Source of the DNA: Streptantibioticus ferralitis | GTDB lineage: Bacteria > Actinomycetota > Actinomycetes > Streptomycetales > Streptomycetaceae | NCBI RefSeq assembly: GCF_029223525.1 | Contig: NZ_JARHTQ010000001.1 | Coordinates: forward strand, 186,001 to 250,000 | Reading direction: 5' to 3' | Length of the DNA stretch: 64,000 bases | Shown: positions 33,102 through 40,470 of the stretch, piece after piece | Layout: each line of letters starts with the position of its first letter | Numbering within the stretch: position 1 is the stretch's first letter | The notes under the pieces: generated by a model | What the model was told of the DNA's origin: nothing | Seen by the model: only the letters and a program-made list of their open reading frames with translations | Database searches by the model: none | Made by a program: the position numbers and the translations under genes

Positions 33102-33880
33102 ACACCGCACCCGAACGTCCCGACTACCGCATCGAAAACTTCGAGCCCGCGGACGACACCGTGTCCGACGACTTCGATTCCTTCACGCTCCTGGATGACA
33201 CCTTCGTAACCATCGCCCAACACCACAGTGGCGACGGCCGCGACACTTACCTGGTTCTCTTCGACGAATCGGCGGATTGGGGCGTCCCGGGTTCTCCTAC
33301 ATTCATGGCCCTACACCTCAACCGCGACGTCGAGCAGCGCAGCTTTCGGTTCGACGCCGCTCGTGTAGCGCTCGTGCCCTTGGCCCAGCGTTGGCTGATC
33401 CAGCGCGGCTGCCCCGCCGAGGCCATTGAGGTCTCCCACTCCAACGCGCCGAAGCCGAAGGACGACCTCACGCAGCGTCTGGAGGAACGGCTGAAGTCGT
33501 CAGGCAGCCGGTACACGATCCGTGACGACTACACCTACAGTCCCGGACGCTTCGACTTCGGTGTCGAAACCTGGGTGCTCGTCCACGACAGCCACCCGGA
33601 CTCCGCGGAACAGCCCTACCGCATCTTCCTCGAAGAGATAAGCGCGGACCTCGACAGCTACACCCTCCGCGAAGGGGCATTCGCCGACGAGGATGCGGCC
33701 CAGGAGTGGCTGTGGAATCGCGACACGCCGCTCCCCCAACCCGTCGAGGCGATGCGCGACACAACCCGCCGGGCTCAGGTGGCTCTTGCCCGGTCAACCA
33801 CCGGAATCCAGGTCGCAGCTATCCCCACCGCAGGAGCAGCACACCCCACCGAAGGGAAGACGAGCCGGAGGGCGCGATGA
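33098..33880 (+). CDS. Hypothetical beta-rich accessory protein
   Basis: GTG 33098 overlaps the DUF4913 stop (GTGA). The 260-residue protein is acidic and aromatic, with two similar strand-rich parts (residues ~25-70 and ~135-185, for example SRYTIRDDYTYSPGRFDFGV), then a helix and a polar tail. It has no known motif. Its stop overlaps the next ATG, so the whole run 32511-35042 is one coupled operon. Confidence 0.6.
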   Translation: MNTAPERPDYRIENFEPADDTVSDDFDSFTLLDDTFVTIAQHHSGDGRDTYLVLFDESADWGVPGSPTFMALHLNRDVEQRSFRFDAARVALVPLAQRWLIQRGCPAEAIEVSHSNAPKPKDDLTQRLEERLKSSGSRYTIRDDYTYSPGRFDFGVETWVLVHDSHPDSAEQPYRIFLEEISADLDSYTLREGAFADEDAAQEWLWNRDTPLPQPVEAMRDTTRRAQVALARSTTGIQVAAIPTAGAAHPTEGKTSRRAR

Positions 33881-34359
33881 GCCGCGCCCGCTTCGCCTTC
33901 GCCGCCCATCCGGACGCCATCGCCGACCTGCGCCAACTCCCCGACAACATCAGGGACCTAGCGCTGCTGGAACTGCAGAACCTCGTCCACGGCAGCGGTG
34001 ACTGCCTCCCGCTGGACGGCCACCTGACCGGTTTCCACAAGGTCTATGTCGATCCCGCCGTCGCCTACCGCATGGTCATCCAGTTCCGGGACGCGCCCGC
34101 CTCCTCCACCCACGCCCGCGAGGTCTACCTCCTCGCCGCAGGCCACCGGCAGGACTACGAGGTCTACCGGACTGCCCAGCAGCGAACGAACCGTACCGTC
34201 CTGAACCGTCCGGTCACCGAGCCGACGACCGACGCGCGGGTGCGTGCCGCGCGTGCCCGCTCGCCCCAGGCCGGAGTGGTCAACCCGCTGCCCACACCCA
34301 CAACCCCAACCGCCCCCGCAGGCCCTGCTCGCGTTACCGCTCGAAAGGTTCTGTCGTGA
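33877..34359 (+). CDS. RelE/ParE-like fold protein
   Basis: ATG 33877 overlaps the preceding stop. The first ~100 residues have the length and pattern of RelE/ParE toxins: RFAFAAHPDAIADLRQLPDN, a central Gly-His strand (LDGHLTGFHKVYVDPAVAYR), then REVYLLAAGHRQDYEVYRTA. A ~60-residue basic Pro/Thr tail is added. No antitoxin-like gene is next to it, so it may not be a toxin. It could be an RNA-binding relative used by the element. Confidence 0.55.
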   Translation: MSRARFAFAAHPDAIADLRQLPDNIRDLALLELQNLVHGSGDCLPLDGHLTGFHKVYVDPAVAYRMVIQFRDAPASSTHAREVYLLAAGHRQDYEVYRTAQQRTNRTVLNRPVTEPTTDARVRAARARSPQAGVVNPLPTPTTPTAPAGPARVTARKVLS

Positions 34360-35042
34360 TCGCCGACCGCACCGCCACCCGCGCGGAGCTTGCCGAACTG
34401 CTCGACGAGGCAGCCGAGCGCATCTCCGCCATCCTCACCACCAGCTACCCCACCCCGACCAGCCGCTCCTACTTGCACCCCGTCCTCGGCGCACTGTCCA
34501 CCGGCCCACAGATCATCGGCGAACTCAGCGACCGCCTCGAAGCCCTCGTCGCCCAGCCGCTTCCGGTCACACCCGCCGGTCTGTTGGCGGTGGCGTCCTA
34601 CGCCTCCGCGCTCGGCTGGCTTACCGAGTCCCTCGGCGAACTGACTGTGGCCGTGGAAAGGATCTGCACGCACGTGGGCATCCCTGACACCGCGCCCAAC
34701 GAGCACGCCCCACCCCGGTCCGCAGACGAGACCGCGCAAGACTCCCATGCTGTCTCCCGACCGCTGGAGGAGGTCGACTTCACCGCATTGGAACTGGCCG
34801 CCATCCGAGCCGCTGCCGACGCTGCCGATCTGACTCCCGGCGACTACGTCGAGGCACTCTCCCAGGCCCTGCGCGCCGCATCACGCATCACCGACGCGTG
34901 TACCGAAATCTGCGAAGCGCTCCTGGACGACGCGGCGTACATCCGCGAAGAGGCCGCCGACCACATACGGATCGGCGCCGAACCCGGCAGCCTCCCAACC
35001 CTGGTCCGCATCCTGCTCGCCCGAATGAAGGCCGACCAGTAA
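34356..35042 (+). CDS. Hypothetical helical protein of the accessory operon
   Basis: GTG 34356 overlaps the preceding stop. The 228 residues are acidic and helical (LAELLDEAAERISAILTTSY, then ALELAAIRAAADAADLTPGD) with no membrane span. It resembles small Streptomyces plasmid proteins of unknown role. The N-terminal half looks like a four-helix bundle. Confidence 0.55.
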   Translation: MIADRTATRAELAELLDEAAERISAILTTSYPTPTSRSYLHPVLGALSTGPQIIGELSDRLEALVAQPLPVTPAGLLAVASYASALGWLTESLGELTVAVERICTHVGIPDTAPNEHAPPRSADETAQDSHAVSRPLEEVDFTALELAAIRAAADAADLTPGDYVEALSQALRAASRITDACTEICEALLDDAAYIREEAADHIRIGAEPGSLPTLVRILLARMKADQ

Positions 35043-35107
35043 CCCCATCTGCTGACCGATCTCCCGCGTTGTGCACCGCCGCGCTCGCCACCAGGAGCCC
35101 TCCACTC

Positions 35108-35956
35108 ATGAAGTCTTTCCTCCCTGCCGATCTCCCGCCTGACACCGCCCTACTGGTCCGACCGGTCTACCTCGCTGGGCACGGCGAAACGTCCACGATC
35201 TACGACGCCCTGCCTGACACCCGTGGGTGGGGGAAGGCAGCCACGGACACAGGGGTGATGTTCACCAGCCCCCGTCAAGACGTGCAGGTCGCCTACCTGC
35301 CCGAAAGCCGGTACGGCGGTTGGAAAATCACCCAGTGCCACGAACCCCTGGGCATGCCGATCTGGTCGGCCGCCTTCAGCGAGAACACCCCAGCCGAGAT
35401 CGTCTCCGCCTTCACCACCGCCCTCGGCGACGACCAGCGATGCGAGGCCCGCCACGCCTTGTCCCACGATCCACAGGACCGGTCCTGGCACCCGGCCGGG
35501 GTGCTCGCCGACCTCGGCTGGCATCACCAAGACGACGACCGATTCCTCTATCTCCACGCACCTGATGGGCGTGCCTACCTGCGCATGCGCAGGGGCGAAC
35601 TCGCCGACGACGTAGAACTTCGAGGCGATGGCCCGGCGTTGTGGACGATGCACGCCGGTATTGACGAAGTGGCCGGCGAGCGCTGGCACGCTGACTTCAC
35701 CGCCCACACACCACTGCACCTGCTCGCCGCGACCGCACGCGCATTCAGCAGTGCCGATCCCGTTGAGCGCACTCTCGCCGATATCCCCGAGCGCAACCTG
35801 CTTTTCATCACCGCGACCCCAGTAGACGAGCACGCCGCTACGCGCCAGTCCGCAGCCTTGGCTCGCACTCCCAACGCCCCGCCGATCAGGCCCGCTTCTC
35901 CACCTCCACCGGCCGCAAGCCATCCGGCTGCGCATGCTCCAACCCGCCACCGCTGA
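35108..35956 (+). CDS. DUF317-domain protein
   Basis: ATG 35108 gives 282 residues. DUF317 features are VRPVYLAGHGETSTIYDALP, VAYLPESRYGGWKIT and WSAAFSENTPAEIVSAFTTA. A second, weaker copy follows (ALWTMHAGIDEVAGERWHAD, then FTAHTPLHLLAATARAF). DUF317 proteins are nearly confined to Streptomyces and relatives and are frequent on plasmids; the function is unknown. The tail is Pro/Ala-rich. Two further DUF317-type genes follow. Confidence 0.75.
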   Translation: MKSFLPADLPPDTALLVRPVYLAGHGETSTIYDALPDTRGWGKAATDTGVMFTSPRQDVQVAYLPESRYGGWKITQCHEPLGMPIWSAAFSENTPAEIVSAFTTALGDDQRCEARHALSHDPQDRSWHPAGVLADLGWHHQDDDRFLYLHAPDGRAYLRMRRGELADDVELRGDGPALWTMHAGIDEVAGERWHADFTAHTPLHLLAATARAFSSADPVERTLADIPERNLLFITATPVDEHAATRQSAALARTPNAPPIRPASPPPPAASHPAAHAPTRHR

Positions 35957-35974
35957 CCACCCACGGAGAAAGCC

Positions 35975-36892
35975 GTGCCGTACACCTCGGAAGAAGAACG
36001 GTGGCGCGAGTACCACGTCACTCCGCGCTATCTCGCCGGTTCGGGCACCATCGGAGACCCGGGCTTCGCCCCTGTCGCCGACTGGCCGCACCACCATCTC
36101 GACGACGGTGACTGCCAACTCGTCGTCACCTCGCCCGACCACCGCATACGGATCGGCTGGTTCGGCGACGACTACGACCTGTGGAAGATCAGCGCAGCCG
36201 GGGATCCCGTCTCCGCGCCTCGCTGGACAGCAATCGCCAACCAGAACACCCCGTCGGAGATCGTCGCTGGGCTGACCAGCGCTTTGGCTCGCGATTACGC
36301 GGACGGCAACAACCGCTTCCTCGCCAACTCATCAATGCATTGGACCGACGGGGTCCAGCCCTTGTTCGACGCCGGTTGGACGCGGAGCGCAGCCGAGCGA
36401 GGCACGGTCGAGATCGTTGCTCCGGACGGGCACGCCGGAGTCCTGATCGACAACCGTCTGTATGGCGCCGCGAACGGGACGTGGACGCTGTGGGCTGGTC
36501 CGCGCGGTTGGGGCACCCGCGCGGAGATCGTCTTCACTGCGCGAACCCCGTCCCACCTCATCTCAGCGACGGCCGCCGCCATGGCTGACCCGTCCCCCGT
36601 CGTCCGGCTCCGGCGCCAGATCCACCGCGACGTAGAACACCTGGTCTCCTTCGCCCCGGTGGCTCCCAACGTCCCTGCGGCCGAGGGAGCGCCCACCCCG
36701 CTCGATGCCCGACGCGCCGCCGTCACGGCGGCCGTCGCACGCGCTGCACACGCTCAGCAAGCGGACCTGCGCGTGCGCGCCGCCCACAGCCGTACCACCA
36801 CGCCCGCGGCCCGCGCCGGAGTGGCCACCGCGGTCCGGCCGAACACCACCGCGCCGACCGTCGGCCACTCCCAGCCCCGCCCCCGCCGCTGA
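35975..36892 (+). CDS. DUF317-domain protein, second paralogue
   Basis: GTG 35975 follows CGGAGAAA. The 305-residue protein has the same two-part layout as the preceding gene: VTPRYLAGSGTIGDPGFAPV, IRIGWFGDDYDLWKIS, WTAIANQNTPSEIVAGLTSA, then WTLWAGPRGWGTRAEIVFTA and TPSHLISATAAAM. The two copies clearly arose by duplication but are well diverged. The tail is Ala/Thr-rich. Confidence 0.75.
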   Translation: MPYTSEEERWREYHVTPRYLAGSGTIGDPGFAPVADWPHHHLDDGDCQLVVTSPDHRIRIGWFGDDYDLWKISAAGDPVSAPRWTAIANQNTPSEIVAGLTSALARDYADGNNRFLANSSMHWTDGVQPLFDAGWTRSAAERGTVEIVAPDGHAGVLIDNRLYGAANGTWTLWAGPRGWGTRAEIVFTARTPSHLISATAAAMADPSPVVRLRRQIHRDVEHLVSFAPVAPNVPAAEGAPTPLDARRAAVTAAVARAAHAQQADLRVRAAHSRTTTPAARAGVATAVRPNTTAPTVGHSQPRPRR

Positions 36893-36918
36893 CCAACAAC
36901 TCCCCCCTGGAGCACACG

Positions 36919-37404
36919 ATGTCCGACCCCACCCCACTCGCCCAGGCCGACGCCATGATCGAGAAAGCCTGGGGGCGCCCGATAGCTGACCTGCAGGCGC
37001 TGGCGGTTCGCCGCCCGGTACAAGACCCACTCCTGACAGCCGCGATGCATCTGCGCTCCGCGCTCGTTGTGTCGAACAATGCGGTCGCCGTCCACCAAGA
37101 CCGACTGCACGCCCTGACTCGGCCGGGATATGTGCCGCCCTTCTACGACCTGGAACGGACCACCCGCGCAGCTACCGAACTACGCGTCGCGCAAGCCGAA
37201 AGCCTCACGGCCCTCCGTGGGATCGGCTACTTGATCGAGGCCCGCGAAGCCGCGACTGCGCACTCGGTACCCGGGGTTCGGCTGGCCCAAGCCGCCGTCG
37301 CTCGCTCTACGCAAGCACGGCCCGCCTTGGGCCATCCGCCCGACCGGCCCGGCCCGACGGCCACCACTGGCCCCCGGGCGGCCACGATCGGGCCGCGCCG
37401 GTAA
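36919..37404 (+). CDS. Hypothetical protein, last gene of the accessory operon
   Basis: The ATG follows CTGGAGCAC. The 161 residues have a helical core (LLTAAMHLRSALVVSNNAVA, then ATELRVAQAESLTALRGIGY) and a disordered tail of Pro, Thr and Gly. A hairpin follows 22 bp after the stop. No family is recognised. Confidence 0.55.
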   Translation: MSDPTPLAQADAMIEKAWGRPIADLQALAVRRPVQDPLLTAAMHLRSALVVSNNAVAVHQDRLHALTRPGYVPPFYDLERTTRAATELRVAQAESLTALRGIGYLIEAREAATAHSVPGVRLAQAAVARSTQARPALGHPPDRPGPTATTGPRAATIGPRR

Positions 37405-37425
37405 CCGGTCACCCCGCGCCGTTCG

Positions 37426-37460
37426 CGCGGTGGGCCTCTCAGAGCCGGAAGCCCACCGCG
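37426..37460. terminator. Hairpin at the end of the accessory operon
   Basis: The arms CGCGGTGGGC-type (37426-37435) and GCCCACCGCG (37451-37460) pair over 10 bp with a 15-nt loop. It lies between convergent genes (36919 + and 37522 -), which fits a shared terminator. Confidence 0.65.
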
Positions 37461-37521
37461 TGAGCCAGTTCCTCCACCGCCAGCGCCACTCAGACCGGGC
37501 GCGTGCGGTGCGGCCTGTTGA

Positions 37522-37998
37522 TCACCGTACGGGCTGCGTGGTGACCAGGACATAGTCGAAGTACAGGGAATCGCCTTCGGCGTCGACGGGGTACTCGTAG
37601 GAGCTGTTGTTGGCGAAGGACATCTTGGATTCGGGCAGGGCGTAGATGCCGAAGCCGTCGTCGTATACGACGGAATGCCCGCGTTCATCCATTTGCGGCA
37701 CCAGTTGTTCGCTGGGGGTGCGGAAGACGTCCAGTCCGTCGAAGGTGACGTTGATGTCTGCGTCTTCCACGCGGAAGCGCCACAGCTCGACGCTGGTCAG
37801 CGCCCCGTCCTGAGGGAAGGACAGGACGAATTGGAACGCGAAGTCATCGAGGCTTACCACGTAGACGCCTGGGGGCCGCTCGGTTCCTGGTCGGTGACTG
37901 ATCCGGCCCAGCCCTTGAGTGACCTGCATTGCCGTGTGGAAGGGCATACCGAGTTGGAAGGGCCCAACGCTAACGTGTGGACGAATCTGAACATCCAC
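37522..37998 (-). CDS. Hypothetical beta-rich protein
   Basis: The 158-residue protein has no signal peptide or membrane span. Strand-rich motifs include VSVGPFQLGMPFHTAMQVTQ, GVYVVSLDDFAFQFVLSFP and GHSVVYDDGFGIYALPESKM. This resembles small Streptomyces proteins of unknown role, often coded near RHS or immunity genes. GTG 37998 is the best start in frame. It runs leftward against the accessory operon. Confidence 0.6.
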   Translation of the reverse strand: MDVQIRPHVSVGPFQLGMPFHTAMQVTQGLGRISHRPGTERPPGVYVVSLDDFAFQFVLSFPQDGALTSVELWRFRVEDADINVTFDGLDVFRTPSEQLVPQMDERGHSVVYDDGFGIYALPESKMSFANNSSYEYPVDAEGDSLYFDYVLVTTQPVR

Positions 37999-38340
37999 GG
38001 CTTGCTTCGTCTACCCCCTGTCGCTGACTGGTTGCAGGGATCACCGTAGTAGAGCGGGCTCGTCGAAGGCCCAGCCACGGCTGGCCACTCGTCTCACGCA
38101 CGCCGCTGCAGAGGCCCAGTGTGACCAGTTCGCTCGCGGCAGACGCCACCAGGGCCGAATCGACTACGTACATCGGCACACCCCATGCCAACGTACGGGT
38201 GTCGGGGAAACCCCAGGTCAACGAGGGGTCTGCTCCAGCCACCCTTCATCGGACGGCTGCGCACCTATCTGGAACTGCTCCGTCTCGACCAGCACTGAAC
38301 TCATCGCCAGCACCTCGCTGGCTCCCTCAAAGGATTCCCA
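37999..38340. other. 342 bp without a convincing gene
   Basis: It holds the upstream region of the leftward hypothetical gene and the leader of the frameshifted DUF317-like gene. No repeats or clear promoter were recognised. Confidence 0.5.
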
Positions 38341-38848
38341 TGTCTCGCTCGCTCACCGTCGGCCAACTGATCCGCCAACTAGAGGAAATGGATGCTGATC
38401 TGCCGGTCCGCCTGGCCGTCAACCCGGACTGGCCGTTCTCTCACTACGCTGGCCGCGTTCTCAATGCCGACGGCACCGCGTTCATCGCCGAGGACGGCCA
38501 AGAGGGATACCTACCCCGCACCGTCAGCACCCTGCTCGACTGGGAGGCGAGCACTCCCACCGATGTCACCGACTCTGACGAAGCCACGGAGTACCTCGAC
38601 ACGCAAAACGCCGCATACATCGTCACCGAACTGTTTGACCGCCCAGACTGGACCGTCGATGACGACGGCCTGCCAGCCACCTACTCCGGCCCTGTGGCCA
38701 CCTCAACGCCCGTCTCTACGAAGACGGTTGGCTCTACGAAGCGCGCAAGGAGCCCATGGCCGATCCCGTCTGGAACGCCTACTTCACGCGCTCCGTACCG
38801 GCGGACGCGATCAGGGCTTTCACCGCTGCCCTATTGACTTCGCCCTGA
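38341..38848 (+). pseudogene. Frameshifted DUF317-like gene
   Basis: ATG 38341 opens a good frame (LTVGQLIRQLEEMDADLPVR, HYAGRVLNADGTAFIAEDGQ) that should continue after ATYSGP near 38690. There the reading moves to another frame: GHLNARLYEDGWLYEARKEP and WNAYFTRSVPADAIRAFTAA, ending at TGA 38846. The second part has the DUF317 signature seen in the two genes at 35.1 and 36.0 kb. A single indel thus breaks a third paralogue. Sequencing error cannot be excluded. Confidence 0.6.
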
Positions 38849-38942
38849 CACTGACCCACCCCGCCCGAGGTACGTTGCTCGTCGGGCGACTTCTCTTCGC
38901 CGTAACCCGCGCCTCACGAATCGGAGTGACACCATCGCCGCA

Positions 38943-39113
38943 TTGGCGGACTCTTCCCTGCCGCTGTCCACGTTCGTGCACAATCCGATGCCCGCTGGCA
39001 CTCGCGGCGCAGTGGTTTGCGCATCAGCGGCTTCGCCCCGCCGCCATGTCCTCATCCGCTGGGTCGGCGCAGACCAAATCCGCCTCGCGTTCGGGCAGAT
39101 CCTGTTGAGCTGA
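38943..39113 (+). CDS. Possible small protein (56 residues)
   Basis: A TTG-started frame reads LPLSTFVHNPMPAGTRGAVV, then SPRRHVLIRWVGADQIRLAF, and stops at 39113, 9 bp before the next small gene. The peptide looks folded and well composed (a small beta protein), but the start has no clear ribosome-binding site. It could be the tail of a decayed gene. Confidence 0.35.
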   Translation: MADSSLPLSTFVHNPMPAGTRGAVVCASAASPRRHVLIRWVGADQIRLAFGQILLS

Positions 39114-39122
39114 AAACCCGCC

Positions 39123-39314
39123 GTGATCGGCGGCATGGACGTCACCGCACACCTCGGGCTCGCCACCGGCGGCGTACTGCTGGCCACCTGGCCGGGGTTG
39201 GTCGGTGACTGGTCACGCATTGTCCGAACCACGCTGTATGAGGTGACCGGCCTGTGCGCCGCCGTCACGGTGGCCAAGGCCGCTCTGCATCTGGCGAATC
39301 ACCTCGCCGAGTAG
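39123..39314 (+). CDS. Small membrane protein (63 residues)
   Basis: GTG 39123 opens a frame with hydrophobic segments LATGGVLLATWPGLVG and VTGLCAAVTVAKAALHLANH. Small hydrophobic proteins are frequent in Streptomyces transfer regions (spd-like), but no family match is seen. It is the last rightward gene before the toxin locus. Confidence 0.45.
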   Translation: MIGGMDVTAHLGLATGGVLLATWPGLVGDWSRIVRTTLYEVTGLCAAVTVAKAALHLANHLAE

Positions 39315-39447
39315 GGATGAGCCGCAACACCGGCCGCCCCTCACTCACGCATCCGGGGCGGTCTCGGGCTGGTCAACTTTTTCTCGTTTGGGGCGTCCTA
39401 CGGCATCTGCCCAGAGCTGTACTGCTGGGCCCTATTGGGGCAGCCGA

Positions 39448-40461
39448 TCACTGGGTCACCCGCCACCGCCGCACCAGGTCGCCCTCCGTTGTAAGCCACG
39501 TCCCGTCCCCGAGGGCGAGGGGGTCGCAGGAGACTGTGCCCGGGTAGTCGAGTTCGGCGACTGGCTGGAGGGTGTGGGCCTCCAGGATCAGGTGGCGGTT
39601 GTCGTCCGAGTCCTCCTCCTCGGCGACGGCCACGAGAACGCGATCGTTGTCCAGGAATCCAGGGCGATGGCCGACGAAACGCATGCCCTCCGGCAGCACG
39701 TCCGCAGCCTCGACGACGATGTCCTCCTGTCCAGCCTCGCAGCGGCTGAGCCACTCCCCTCCAATGTCCAGCTTGAGGACTACACCGTTGAGGCTCACCC
39801 CGGCGAACGGCTCGTCGTCGCCACCGACGGACTGCGTGCGCAGGGTGTCGTCTTCCAACGTGACCGCCAGCGAGTAGAAGGTGTCCCCTTGCAGCGCGTC
39901 GAGGAACACCTGAGTGGGGTCAGTGAGGGACTGCTGGAAGATGTACCCCGCGGAAGCGGACGGCAGCAGCGTCTGCGTGACGCGTCGGCCGTCGGCCAGG
40001 TCAAGAGCGACGCACGCGTCTCCGGAGTAGGCGTGGTCGCTGAGGTCGGGACCTGGCGTCGTGACGAGGAGGCGGTGGCCCGAAGCGTCGGCGACGCAGG
40101 ACGGGCCTCCCGTTCCCCGATCAGGCCACGGCTCGAACTCGTACGTCCATCGCTGCCGCCCACTCGCGTCGTAGACCGTGACCACGCCATTGACCACCAT
40201 GGCGAGCCCCCCGTCCGGTAGTGGCGAGGCGAACCCTTGCGTCTGTCCCGGCTTGTGGGAGAGCCAGCGGCGCTGCTCGGCGAAGACTCGACCACTATCC
40301 GAAGCTACGCGGCCCACGACGATCTCGTGCCCGGGTTCGGAGACCAGCCAGCAGGCATGGTCGCGTACTAGAAAGGTGTCGAGGTGGTTGCGGGACCGGT
40401 TAACGAGACCCGGCAGTTCCTCCTGCGCGAGGAGCTCAGCGGTGGTGCGTGAGTAGCTCAT
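39448..40461 (-). CDS. Probable immunity protein for the RHS toxin (beta-propeller-like)
   Basis: ATG 40461 lies 9 bp downstream of the RHS stop and in the same direction. This is the usual place for the immunity gene of a polymorphic toxin. The 337-residue protein has no signal peptide. It is built of repeated strand motifs (VVNGVVTVYDASGRQRWTYE, ACVALDLADGRRVTQTLLP, HLILEAHTLQPVAELDYPGT) and ends WLTTEGDLVRRWRVTQ, like PQQ/WD-type propellers. Immunity function is inferred from position only. No known immunity family was recognised. Confidence 0.6.
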   Translation of the reverse strand: MSYSRTTAELLAQEELPGLVNRSRNHLDTFLVRDHACWLVSEPGHEIVVGRVASDSGRVFAEQRRWLSHKPGQTQGFASPLPDGGLAMVVNGVVTVYDASGRQRWTYEFEPWPDRGTGGPSCVADASGHRLLVTTPGPDLSDHAYSGDACVALDLADGRRVTQTLLPSASAGYIFQQSLTDPTQVFLDALQGDTFYSLAVTLEDDTLRTQSVGGDDEPFAGVSLNGVVLKLDIGGEWLSRCEAGQEDIVVEAADVLPEGMRFVGHRPGFLDNDRVLVAVAEEEDSDDNRHLILEAHTLQPVAELDYPGTVSCDPLALGDGTWLTTEGDLVRRWRVTQ

Positions 40462-40470
40462 GGTGATTGT

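Noticed and set aside
33877-34359. Type II toxin-antitoxin pair
   Set aside because: The RelE-like protein has no small antitoxin-like neighbour and carries a long tail, so a toxin-antitoxin call is not supported.
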